Origin: DASYAN01 sp036501345
GTDB lineage: Bacteria > Chloroflexota > Ktedonobacteria > Ktedonobacterales > Ktedonobacteraceae
Assembly (NCBI GenBank): GCA_036501345.1
Contig: DASYAN010000060.1
Location: 1 to 9,119, forward strand
Reading direction: 5' to 3'
DNA: 9,119 nt
Part shown: positions 1 through 5,679 of the stretch, in pieces
Layout: each line of letters opens with the position of its first letter
Position numbering within the stretch: the stretch's first letter is position 1
Made by a program: the position numbers and the translations under genes
The notes under the pieces: model-generated
What the model saw: the letters and a program-made list of their open reading frames with translations, nothing else
Databases searched by the model: none
What the model was told of the DNA's origin: nothing

Positions 1-2
1 GC

Positions 3-644
3 TTCGTTCACCAGCCTACATGGCCCAAGCGTCTACTCTATACCATACAAGCGATTATCTGCTCCTTCACACTCACCATTGGTAGCTTTGCATTTCTTTG
101 GGCAGGACCACACACATTCGACCGCTTCCTTGCCCAAATTCAACAGCAGCTCTTTTCGTTTGACATATTCCTGAATGCCTTCTCATCATGGAAGATCTCT
201 TTTTATGAGGCCAACCTGATAGGGTTGGTTCTCTTTGGGATATGTTTCTGCTATGCCTTACGCCTTTCCTCTAGGAATTTCTCAAGTCTGCTCAAGGCCT
301 GTTGGATTACCATGTTTGCCTTACTGGCATTGAGCGTCACCACTGTCGAGCCATGGTACCTTATCTGGCCTTTTATGCTCGCCATACTCGTTCCACAAAT
401 CGAGGTCTCGCTGGCTGCTATCCTCCTCGCCTACGCAGGCACTCTGGCAGGGATTGTTCACCAGTATATAGACCCTGGTGAACAACTACCTAGCAACTTG
501 TATCTCATTCAAAGTGTCGTCTACCTGACCTTCTTTCCTCTACCCATGCTTTTATTAATTGTATTAGGCCTTTGGCATATTTTCTTGCGGTTGCTCCCTC
601 TTCGTAATCAGATAAAAAGAGGATCAATAACAACTGAGAAATGA
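3..644 (+). CDS. Membrane protein, probable GT-C type glycosyltransferase (C-terminal part, 5' end outside window)
   Basis: The frame is open from the left edge to a TGA at 642-644, giving 213 residues of a longer protein. A TTG at 225 is only an internal codon. The sequence is very hydrophobic, with about five membrane segments (around residues 17-33, 72-85, 99-113, 119-145 and 163-190) and a basic tail ending KRGSITTEK. The motif EPWYLIWPF (residues 116-124), between two membrane segments, resembles the P-W-Y motif seen in polyprenol-phosphate-mannose-dependent mannosyltransferases of the MptA/MptB and DUF2029 type. Such enzymes transfer a sugar from a lipid-phosphate carrier to a glycan on the outer face of the cytoplasmic membrane. 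The catalytic Asp of GT-C enzymes lies in an N-terminal loop that is not visible, so the activity is inferred from one motif and the topology. The protein could also be another polytopic membrane protein. Confidence 0.6.
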   Translation, partial: FVHQPTWPKRLLYTIQAIICSFTLTIGSFAFLWAGPHTFDRFLAQIQQQLFSFDIFLNAFSSWKISFYEANLIGLVLFGICFCYALRLSSRNFSSLLKACWITMFALLALSVTTVEPWYLIWPFMLAILVPQIEVSLAAILLAYAGTLAGIVHQYIDPGEQLPSNLYLIQSVVYLTFFPLPMLLLIVLGLWHIFLRLLPLRNQIKRGSITTEK

Positions 645-660
645 AGCATCGGGAGCTGCA

Positions 661-802
661 GAAAGGCAGACGATCGATAGAAGTCGAACTCACTTCAATA
701 CAACATGTCTAACTGCAGAGTGGACGGATGGGCATGATGCTTCTAGCAGATGATGCCATCACCCAGGTCACCTCCAGCACCTTCGTCCTGTGGAAACGAT
801 AG
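661..802 (+). pseudogene. Decayed C-terminal fragment of a LamG/jelly-roll-like domain, copy 1
   Basis: From 689 to 802 this stretch aligns without gaps to 1175-1288, and both copies end in a TAG at the same point. The frame reads LQSGRMGMMLLADDAI near its middle and closes with FVLWKR, against LQSGQMGVMLMAGDAI and FALWKL in copy 2. It is broken by an in-frame TAA just before the LQSG motif. Further upstream, 661-679 matches about 1136-1154, but copy 1 then has 9 bases where copy 2 has 20. That 11-base loss shifts the frame. No start codon or ribosome binding site fits. It is a non-functional remnant, probably left from a local duplication of copy 2 or of a parent gene. Confidence 0.7.
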
Positions 803-839
803 CACTCCATCGCGGTCACTTCCCGGTCCAGAGCCAGAA

Positions 840-1288
840 GGATGGGACATTGCTCAAGCCACTTGCGATTGCGTTTTTACCGCAATAGGTAGAAAAACGC
901 AAACACAAATGGAACGAAGATATAGACGCAGTGGCTCTTTGCACGTATCCTTCATCGTACAGGCTACCTCCGTGGCAAGAACCAACCCCGGACAGACCTG
1001 CTGCTCTTTGACCAACAGGGAAATTACAGTCTTGCTGTCATGGGCCACAACGGACGGCCTGCCACGACCAAGACAGGAGTGTGTAGCAATTTCCTTGCAG
1101 GGCTCAACCATCCTAACCAGATCGATGTTCAGGTGAAAGAACAGATGATCGATATCTTTGTCAACGGGATCTACCTCACTTCAACGCAAGATGACCAACT
1201 ACAGAGTGGCCAGATGGGTGTGATGCTTATGGCTGGCGATGCCATAAGCGAGGCTACTTACAGCAACTTCGCCCTGTGGAAACTCTAG
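840..1288 (+). pseudogene. Frameshifted LamG/jelly-roll-like (DUF1080-like) domain, copy 2
   Basis: Two frames carry consecutive parts of one domain. In the first (840 to about 890) the text begins GWDIAQATCDCVFT, resembling the start of lectin-like jelly-roll domains found at the C-terminus of Ktedonobacteria lipoproteins and kinases. The second frame runs from 926 to 1288. It includes TDLLLFDQQGNYSLAVMG, then IDVQVKEQMIDIFVNG, and closes with QMGVMLMAGDAI and NFALWKL. A strand pattern with I-D-I-F-V-N-G followed by S-G-Q-x-G and ending in N-F-x-L-W is typical of 3-keto-disaccharide hydrolase/LamG-type beta-sandwiches. The second frame meets a TAG at 923-925, so the two parts are separated by a frameshift. 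An ATG at 1040 opens an 82-residue frame but falls inside a beta-strand and has no good ribosome binding site. The family match is from memory of the pattern; the decay is seen directly. Confidence 0.6.
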
Positions 1289-1302
1289 CCAGTTTTCACC
1301 AC

Positions 1303-1331
1303 TTGTAAACCATGCTTGCACCTGCTAGAAT
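1303..1331 (+). promoter_or_regulatory. Candidate sigma-70-type promoter for tlyA
   Basis: TTGTAA (1303-1308) and TAGAAT (1326-1331) are 17 bases apart, matching the consensus hexamers at 4 and 5 of 6 positions. The site lies in the 76-base gap between the pseudogene stop and the tlyA start, leaving a leader of about 25-30 bases. Assigned by eye only. Confidence 0.4.
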
Positions 1332-1364
1332 CCTCTCATTGTGATGTTTTGAAAGGCAGCAAGC

Positions 1365-2129
1365 ATGACAGCGAATAAAGAGCGTTTAGATGTAGCACTG
1401 GTACGACGGGGGCTGGCCATTAGTCGCGAACGAGCACGTGCCATAATTATGGCGGGTCAGGTATATGTGGGGGATCGACTAGTAGACAAGCCAGGGACAC
1501 TCATACAGCTCGATGCGGATTGTCGGGTAGCAGCAACTACACCAGAACTCAAATATGTTAGCCGAGGCGGCCTTAAACTCGAAAAAGCCCTTGATACCTT
1601 TGAGCTCAATCCTGCTGGCTTGATCGCTATCGACGTGGGAGCCTCGACGGGTGGTTTTACCCAATGCCTGTTAGAACGTGGAGCACAGCGTGTCTATGCT
1701 ATCGATGTTGGCTATGGACAACTGGCCTGGGAGTTGCGTAACAATCCCCGCGTCGTGGTTATGGAACGCACGAATATCCGTCATCTGCAATCCCTTCCCG
1801 AAGCGATGCACTGTGCAGTAATCGATGTTTCATTTATCTCGCTACGTCTGGTCCTACCTGCACTTGTGCCACTGCTTACTGCAGCACAGGAAACATGGAT
1901 TATCACCCTGGTCAAGCCACAATTTGAAGCAGGAAAGGCCGAAGTTGATCGTGGTAGGGGGATCATCAGTGATCCTCAGGTACATAGCCGCGTCCTGCAG
2001 GAACTACAAGAGTGGATTTCTTTGCACACCCCCTTAGAGGTTGCCGGACAGATTGACTCTCCCATCCTTGGACGTGAGGGTAATCGCGAATTCCTTTTCT
2101 TCTTGAAATTCCGCTCGACAGAGGCATAA
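1365..2129 (+). CDS. tlyA: TlyA-family 16S/23S rRNA (cytidine-2'-O)-methyltransferase
   Basis: The 254-residue length is typical of the TlyA family, which uses S-adenosylmethionine to methylate the ribose 2'-OH of cytidines in 16S and/or 23S rRNA. An N-terminal S4 RNA-binding domain covers about residues 5-60 (ERLDVALVRRGL, then AGQVYVGD). A linker reaching YVSRGGLKL leads to an FtsJ/RrmJ-type Rossmann methyltransferase domain. The SAM-binding loop is DVGASTGGFTQ (90-100). The K-D-K-E tetrad expected for this class is visible as K71, D154 (in VIDVSF), K184 (in LVKPQFE) and E242 (in GNREFL). The ATG at 1365 follows a GAAAGG element at 1351-1356 at a suitable distance. Some members are annotated as hemolysins, but the methyltransferase motifs are complete here. 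In mycobacteria, loss of the orthologue gives capreomycin resistance. Whether this copy modifies one or both subunits cannot be read from the sequence. Confidence 0.95.
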   Translation: MTANKERLDVALVRRGLAISRERARAIIMAGQVYVGDRLVDKPGTLIQLDADCRVAATTPELKYVSRGGLKLEKALDTFELNPAGLIAIDVGASTGGFTQCLLERGAQRVYAIDVGYGQLAWELRNNPRVVVMERTNIRHLQSLPEAMHCAVIDVSFISLRLVLPALVPLLTAAQETWIITLVKPQFEAGKAEVDRGRGIISDPQVHSRVLQELQEWISLHTPLEVAGQIDSPILGREGNREFLFFLKFRSTEA

Positions 2130-2130
2130 T
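2103..2130 (+). promoter_or_regulatory. Candidate promoter inside the tlyA 3' end, for the NUDIX gene
   Basis: TTGAAA (2103-2108) and CATAAT (2125-2130) each match the sigma-70 consensus at 5 of 6 positions, with 16 bases between them. The -10 overlaps the tlyA stop codon. It would give the NUDIX gene its own start with a leader of about 70 bases, although read-through from tlyA is also possible because no terminator separates the two genes. Confidence 0.35.
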
Positions 2131-2209
2131 ATATCTTTATAGAGAACCAACATGCTACAGCGGGCCGACTTATCGTACCCATAATAGTTTCACAAAGTTA
2201 GGAAAATCG

Positions 2210-2785
2210 ATGACACAAAAAGAGAGTCCGTGGCAAGTGCTTTCATCTAAGAAAGTCCTTGATACACCCTTCCTAAAAGTACGCTGCGAACGCGTTGAGC
2301 TGCCCGATGGCACAATCCTTCCCGATTACTATATCATCGAGAACCCTGGCTGGGTTGGCATCGTGCCAGTAACGGAAGACGGTCATTTTGTGCTTAATAA
2401 GCAATACAAGCATGGAATTGGTCTGGAGGTACTCGAATTTCCTGCTGGCGGCCTCGACGAGCACGAGGATGATCCTCTACAGGCGGCACATCGCGAACTG
2501 ATGGAGGAGACTGGCTATAGTGTCGCCCAGGATCAGATTGAGTTTCTTGCACACATGCTTGCAAATCCTACCAGTGCCGTCACTCGCGTTTGGTGGTATC
2601 TGGCACGCAATGTGCGTAAAACTGGTAGCCAGAAAATTGATCCAGCCGAGGTTATCGAAAATATCCTGGTCACACCACAGGAACTACTCGAACTGCTTCA
2701 CAGCGGTCGCTTCCTAGTCCAGGGTCAAATTGCAGCTGCGTATATGGCCCTGGAACGCCTGGGATACCTGAAAGCGTACTGTTAG
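2210..2785 (+). CDS. NUDIX hydrolase, ADP-ribose pyrophosphatase-like
   Basis: The 191-residue product has the layout of ADP-ribose/nucleoside-diphosphate-sugar pyrophosphatases (NudF type), which cleave ADP-ribose to AMP and ribose-5-phosphate using metal ions. An N-terminal beta region (VLDTPFLKVRCERVELPDG) is followed by the substrate strand FVLNKQYKHGIGLEVLEFPAGG. The Nudix box lies at about residues 81-103 and has intact REL-x-EE-x-GY (R95, E96, E99, E100, G102). The first Glu of the box is Asp87 by strict spacing, with Glu86 next to it. The downstream LANPTSAVTRVWWYLA segment also fits this subgroup. The ATG at 2210 has AGGA at 2200-2203 upstream. It lies 80 bases after tlyA on the same strand. 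The exact substrate cannot be decided, and related enzymes act on GDP-mannose or other sugar nucleotides. Confidence 0.9.
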   Translation: MTQKESPWQVLSSKKVLDTPFLKVRCERVELPDGTILPDYYIIENPGWVGIVPVTEDGHFVLNKQYKHGIGLEVLEFPAGGLDEHEDDPLQAAHRELMEETGYSVAQDQIEFLAHMLANPTSAVTRVWWYLARNVRKTGSQKIDPAEVIENILVTPQELLELLHSGRFLVQGQIAAAYMALERLGYLKAYC

Positions 2786-2861
2786 CCTAATACAAAACCT
2801 GAGTATTGTCCCTGTTTCCTATCGGCATAAGTATATAAACTTTTGCTACTCTCTTTTTAAG

Positions 2862-3755
2862 ATGATGCATATTGACCCAATGAATCATTACTCCGGACAT
2901 AATGATAAGATTTTTGCCGTGGCCTGGTCGCCTCATGGAAACCTGATAGCATCGGCAGGGCGCGACAGGACTGTACAGATATGGGAACCTTCCACTAGCA
3001 GATGCCTACTCACGTTTAATGCTCATGCTGCTTGTCTGCTTGCCGTGGCCTGGTCCCCTGATGGACAATACATTGCCTCTGGCTGTACGGCAGGTATTAT
3101 TCATGTATGGCATGCCAGCAGCGGCAAAGTTTTATTCACGTACAGTGGCCATGCACGCTTTGTGCGGAGTCTCTGCTGGTCAGCAGACGGTCATTATATC
3201 GTATCAGGCGGAGAATATGGCGATAGCACAGTGCAGGTGTGGGAGGCCATGACTGGTAAAATGCTTTTTACATACTATGCCCAATACCGCATCTTTGACG
3301 CGCCTTGGTCACCAGTTGCAACCCGCATTGCCTCAGGCAGTTTTGATGGTACTGTACAGGTGTGGGATGCATTCAATGGAGACAATCTGATCGTATATCG
3401 AGCACATGCTAGCCCCGTCTATGCCGTAGCCTGGTCGCCCGATGGAACGGCTATTGTCTCTGCCGGACAGGACGCGATGGCACACATCTGGTCGGTGCAG
3501 ACGGGTAATACCATCCATATCTATCATGGTCATACGCATGCCATCAAAGCAGTGGCTTGGTCACCAGATGGTCTCTCGGTAGCCTCAGGTGGCGATGATA
3601 CCACTGTCCAAATCTGGTCTGTTTTCACTGAAGACCCCATAAGAACATATACAGGGCATACCTCCTGGGTACGGACTGTGGCTTGGTCACCCGACTGTTG
3701 TACTCTTGCTTCAGCAAGCGATGAGACGGTGCATGTGTGGCCAGTAGCAAATTGA
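2862..3755 (+). CDS. Seven-bladed WD40 repeat protein
   Basis: The 297-residue protein is made almost entirely of seven WD40 repeats, starting near residues 13, 55, 97, 140, 182, 224 and 266. Most blades begin with an H (GH, AH), have the core VAWSPDG, then ASG or SAG, and close with IW, VW or VWD (W41, W83, W127, W168, W210, W252, W293). Blade 4 is the most diverged: its AWSPDG core is APWSPVA and its GH is lost. Seven blades would close one beta-propeller, a scaffold for protein-protein contacts with no catalytic activity of its own. There is no signal peptide, membrane segment, kinase or other fused domain, so it should be cytoplasmic. ATGs at 2862 and 2865 are both possible, and the ribosome binding site is weak (TTTTTAAG). 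Its partner is unknown. The downstream sigma-factor gene on the same strand, 141 bases away, is a neighbour but not a proven partner. Confidence 0.92.
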   Translation: MMHIDPMNHYSGHNDKIFAVAWSPHGNLIASAGRDRTVQIWEPSTSRCLLTFNAHAACLLAVAWSPDGQYIASGCTAGIIHVWHASSGKVLFTYSGHARFVRSLCWSADGHYIVSGGEYGDSTVQVWEAMTGKMLFTYYAQYRIFDAPWSPVATRIASGSFDGTVQVWDAFNGDNLIVYRAHASPVYAVAWSPDGTAIVSAGQDAMAHIWSVQTGNTIHIYHGHTHAIKAVAWSPDGLSVASGGDDTTVQIWSVFTEDPIRTYTGHTSWVRTVAWSPDCCTLASASDETVHVWPVAN

Positions 3756-3802
3756 CAGTATTGAACCATGCCTTCTCATCTCGTGAATCGTCCCTTTGGT
3801 GG

Positions 3803-3832
3803 ATGACAATCCCCTCAGCTATCCGCTACACT
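3803..3832 (+). promoter_or_regulatory. Candidate promoter upstream of the ECF sigma gene
   Basis: ATGACA (3803-3808, 5 of 6 to consensus) and TACACT (3827-3832, 4 of 6) are 18 bases apart, in the 141-base gap between the WD40 stop and the sigma-factor start. It would give a leader of about 60 bases. An ECF-type autoregulatory promoter was looked for but could not be recognised. Confidence 0.3.
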
Positions 3833-3881
3833 TTTAAGTATTGCAACGTGGCAAACAGTAGAGTGAATGCACGATCCGCTC

Positions 3882-3888
3882 AGGAAGG
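3882..3888 (+). promoter_or_regulatory. Ribosome binding site that sets the ECF sigma start
   Basis: AGGAAGG ends 8 bases before the ATG at 3897. The earlier in-frame ATG at 3867 has no comparable site, and starting there would place this purine run inside the coding sequence. The shorter start is therefore preferred. Confidence 0.7.
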
Positions 3889-3896
3889 TATTATTC

Positions 3897-4505
3897 ATGC
3901 AAAAATTGACATGTGTTTCTCCATGCCTGAAAGAGGCCTCTGACAGTATTCTTGTTCAGCAAGTGTTAGATGGCAATCATGATGCTTTTGCAATACTGAT
4001 GGATCGGTATCATTCGTTATTGTATCGTTTTGTCTATCATTACCTGGGAGAATATGACCAGGCATGCGATGTGGTGCAGCACGTCTTTCTGCAGCTCTAT
4101 ATTTCTCTTCCGAAATTGTTAACCGGTGATCAGCTGAAGCCCTGGTTGTTGCGTGTGGCCCAGAATAGCTGTCGCGATGAATTACGCAAACGACGTAGAC
4201 GACGCGTGACGCTTTTCTCGACCCTGGAATGGCAGGCGGAAGAGGATGATATATCCCCCTTGGCAACATTGCCCGATTTGCATCCTTTGCCTGATGAAGT
4301 GGCAGAGTTCAATGAGTTGCAACGTAGGCTTATGTGTGCCATACAGACCTTACCGACTAAATTCCGCTCGGTGGTACTCCTGCGCTATATCCACCAATAT
4401 AGCTTTTCGGAAATTGGTCAGGTGTTAGAGATGCCAATGACGACGGCCAAGACATACTACTACCGTGCCTGTTCCAAGTTACGTACCTTTCTAGTGTCTC
4501 GTTAA
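3897..4505 (+). CDS. ECF-family RNA polymerase sigma factor (sigma-70 regions 2 and 4)
   Basis: From the ATG at 3897 the protein is 202 residues. Region 2 covers about residues 17-100, with a core around EYDQACDVVQHVFLQLY and LKPWLLRVAQNSCRDELRKR for core polymerase and -10 recognition. A very basic run (RKRRRRR, 97-103) and an acidic linker (EEDD, then DLHPLPDE) follow. Region 4 (about 142-198) has LPTKFRSVVLLRYIHQYSF, then the helix-turn-helix FSEIGQVLEMPMTTAKTYYYRA for -35 recognition. Regions 1 and 3 are absent, as in ECF sigmas. No anti-sigma factor follows, since the next gene is convergent, so control must be by another route or at a distance. The WD40 gene is the nearest upstream neighbour. 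The target promoters cannot be deduced. An alternative start at 3867 would add 10 residues. Confidence 0.92.
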   Translation: MQKLTCVSPCLKEASDSILVQQVLDGNHDAFAILMDRYHSLLYRFVYHYLGEYDQACDVVQHVFLQLYISLPKLLTGDQLKPWLLRVAQNSCRDELRKRRRRRVTLFSTLEWQAEEDDISPLATLPDLHPLPDEVAEFNELQRRLMCAIQTLPTKFRSVVLLRYIHQYSFSEIGQVLEMPMTTAKTYYYRACSKLRTFLVSR

Positions 4506-4511
4506 GACAGC

Positions 4512-4552
4512 AAAGCCCGCGCAAGAATCTTTTTCCCGCGCGGGCTTTTTTT
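4512..4552 (+). terminator. Rho-independent terminator of the ECF sigma gene
   Basis: Perfect GC-rich arms GCCCGCGC (4515-4522) and GCGCGGGC (4538-4545), extendable by three A-T pairs, flank a 15-base loop. They are followed by seven T residues (4546-4552). It begins 7 bases after the sigma stop codon. On the opposite strand the same hairpin is followed only by TTTG, so it would be a weak terminator for the convergent HTH gene. Confidence 0.9.
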
Positions 4553-4607
4553 ATGCCGATTGACTAATCGCAGGTAGATGCTGCATCTGCATTGTCAATC
4601 GGCATAA
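4551..4607. repeat. Perfect 14-bp inverted repeat with internal hairpin
   Basis: TTATGCCGATTGAC (4551-4564) and its exact reverse complement GTCAATCGGCATAA (4594-4607) enclose 29 bases. Inside them, AGATG and CATCT around CTG form a second short stem. The left arm begins on the last T of the preceding terminator's T-run. On either strand the hairpin is not followed directly by a T-run: the plus strand continues GAGAATTTTT and the minus strand has A residues. It is therefore not a standard intrinsic terminator by itself. It could be a palindromic repeat element, an operator or an RNA-stabilising stem between convergent genes. Confidence 0.8.
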
Positions 4608-4630
4608 GAGAATTTTTCTCCCTATCCCTT

Positions 4631-4828
4631 TTAGGAGGGCATGCTGGGTTGATTGAGCAGGCTCTCAATCGTACGGCGACGTACGCGATAGGCTTGTCGC
4701 TTGCCCACATGTGGCAGAGAGACAGCTTCTAGCGTCCCATGCTTGATCCAGCGACGTACAGTAGTATCATCAACACGCAAGCGGCGTGCTACTTCACGAA
4801 CCGTCAACAGTTCTTCAGCTTCCATCAT
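4631..4828 (-). CDS. Small excisionase/MerR-type helix-turn-helix DNA-binding protein
   Basis: The 65-residue protein is one winged helix-turn-helix of the HTH_17/excisionase (Xis, AlpA-like) class. LLTVREVARRLRVDDTTVRRW (about 7-27) supplies the two helices, KHGTLEAV the turn into the wing, and YRVRRRTIESLL (47-58) the basic tail that follows. AAGGAG (plus positions 4837-4842) lies 8 bases upstream of the ATG whose complement is at 4826-4828, so the start is well supported. A second ATG follows immediately. Family members bind DNA to regulate transcription or to direct excisive recombination. No integrase, phage or conjugation gene is visible, so a role as a small transcriptional regulator is at least as likely. 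It is convergent with the sigma-factor gene, and the long gap beyond its start may hold its promoter and operator. Confidence 0.88.
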   Translation of the reverse strand: MMEAEELLTVREVARRLRVDDTTVRRWIKHGTLEAVSLPHVGKRQAYRVRRRTIESLLNQPSMPS

Positions 4829-5292
4829 TTTCTTTACTCCTTCTTTAAGATACTAATATGCGATCGGGGCATGCCCGTTTTCGACCGCCCCATATAACAC
4901 GAACAACGATAATGGTATTTTGACTACCCATATGCTAGCAATTCTGTATGTCTCTTCTGGCTCTCTGATCGGAGCAAAAGACAGTCTGCTCAGCACAGGA
5001 AGATGCTCACAAATTTAGGCCCCCCTTTCTATTACTGCCATATGCGTAAATAGTTGCTATCCCTTTGTCGATTTTACGAACAAAGTCTTACAGCATTAGT
5101 ATAGTAAGAAAGTGTTAGATTTTTGTTCCACCAGATGGTGGATGAAAGGGTTGGATTTGAAACATGCTGAGCTATGTGATTCGTGTGCATCTCGTTTCTT
5201 ACACATTATCTTCTATTGTTATTATAATGATGCCGCGAAATATCTAACGGATGCGCTGTTTCTTGCTTAGAATCTTTTGCGCTGTGTTGGGT

Positions 5293-5337
5293 CTATACAG
5301 TGCGAATCTGAGTTGGCAAGTGCTCTATGATGCCCAT
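5293..5337 (-). CDS. Possible 14-residue leader-like peptide
   Basis: On the minus strand GGGAGGAA (plus 5343-5350) lies about 7 bases before an ATG, followed by MGIIEHLPTQIRTV and a TAG. The ribosome binding site is the strongest in the gap. If the TAG were read through, the frame would continue about 28 more codons to a TAA. No downstream gene lies close on this strand: the HTH gene starts about 465 bases away. It may be a chance match or the stump of a lost gene. Confidence 0.15.
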   Translation of the reverse strand: MGIIEHLPTQIRTV

Positions 5338-5549
5338 ATCAGTTCCTCCCTTGAGTGATTGAATCCTCGCTATAACGCATATAGTTGTAGACAATGCCAT
5401 ATGAATAAAAGCATTAGAGAATTTTGGATCACCTAGTTTGCTAGAGACATTAACGGATTTTATACACAGAACTCTTCATGCATTTTATGCTTCTTTTTTT
5501 ATATCACAAATTCTCATTTTTATAGTATAGTTATAATGTAGAAAATTTT

Positions 5550-5573
5550 GATGATTTTTCGAAAAACTTCATC
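5550..5573. repeat. Palindrome upstream of the histidine kinase
   Basis: TTTTTCGAAAAA (5555-5566) is a perfect 12-bp palindrome. GATGA on the left (5550-5554) and TCATC on the right (5569-5573) extend it to a 10-bp stem interrupted by a two-base CT bulge. It lies 13 bases downstream of a TATAAT at 5532-5537 and about 105 bases before the kinase start. An operator or a 5'-leader hairpin are both possible. Confidence 0.5.
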
Positions 5574-5663
5574 ATTGTTTTCACGTTTATAAAACTCATT
5601 TTTATTGCAGAGGGTACACTATATCTATTTCCTTGTTCATATAGCTGGAAAGCGCCTGACAAT

Positions 5664-5673
5664 AGGAGAGGAG
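5664..5673 (+). promoter_or_regulatory. Ribosome binding site that sets the histidine kinase start
   Basis: AGGAGAGGAG ends 6 bases before the ATG at 5680. An in-frame TTG at 5605 would add 25 residues but has no such site and would put this purine run inside the gene, so ATG 5680 is preferred. Confidence 0.75.
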
Positions 5674-5679
5674 AATATC

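Larger units (their letters stand above)
4829..5679. other. Long non-coding intergenic gap between divergent HTH and kinase genes
   Basis: No frame of plausible coding length is seen in these roughly 850 bases. Base composition becomes strongly AT-rich towards the right. Visible local structures are: a 10-bp palindrome GGGCATGCCC (4867-4876) close to the HTH start; an imperfect hairpin with arms CTTTGT and ACAAAG (about 5064-5085); TCCACC/GGTGGA with a 4-base loop (5127-5142); a perfect -10 hexamer TATAAT at 5223-5228, with CTTACA 19 bases upstream; TGCGCTGT twice (5252-5259 and 5278-5285); and a second TATAAT at 5532-5537 without a good -35. These fit a region with promoters for both flanking genes and possibly an untranslated RNA. 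No specific RNA family was recognised. Confidence 0.6.

Noticed and set aside
225..644. Start of the membrane protein at TTG 225
   Set aside because: The same frame is open back to the left edge with continuous hydrophobic, protein-like sequence, so the TTG is internal.
750..1136. 128-codon frame as an intact gene
   Set aside because: It crosses the copy 1 end and the frameshifted copy 2. Only its middle (GWDIAQATCDC) resembles a real domain, and the rest is low-complexity text with no ribosome binding site.
2821..4609. Shared 11-mer ATCGGCATAAG at 2821 and 4598 as a dispersed repeat
   Set aside because: The match does not extend beyond 11 bases, and several matches of that length are expected by chance in 9 kb.
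4631..4828. HTH protein as proof of a prophage or integrative element
   Set aside because: No integrase, att-like repeats, phage or conjugation genes are visible, and this HTH class is also common in free-standing regulators.
5063..5085. Hairpin as a terminator
   Set aside because: The stem is AT-rich and bulged, and it is followed by TCTTAC, not a T-run. No gene ends beside it.
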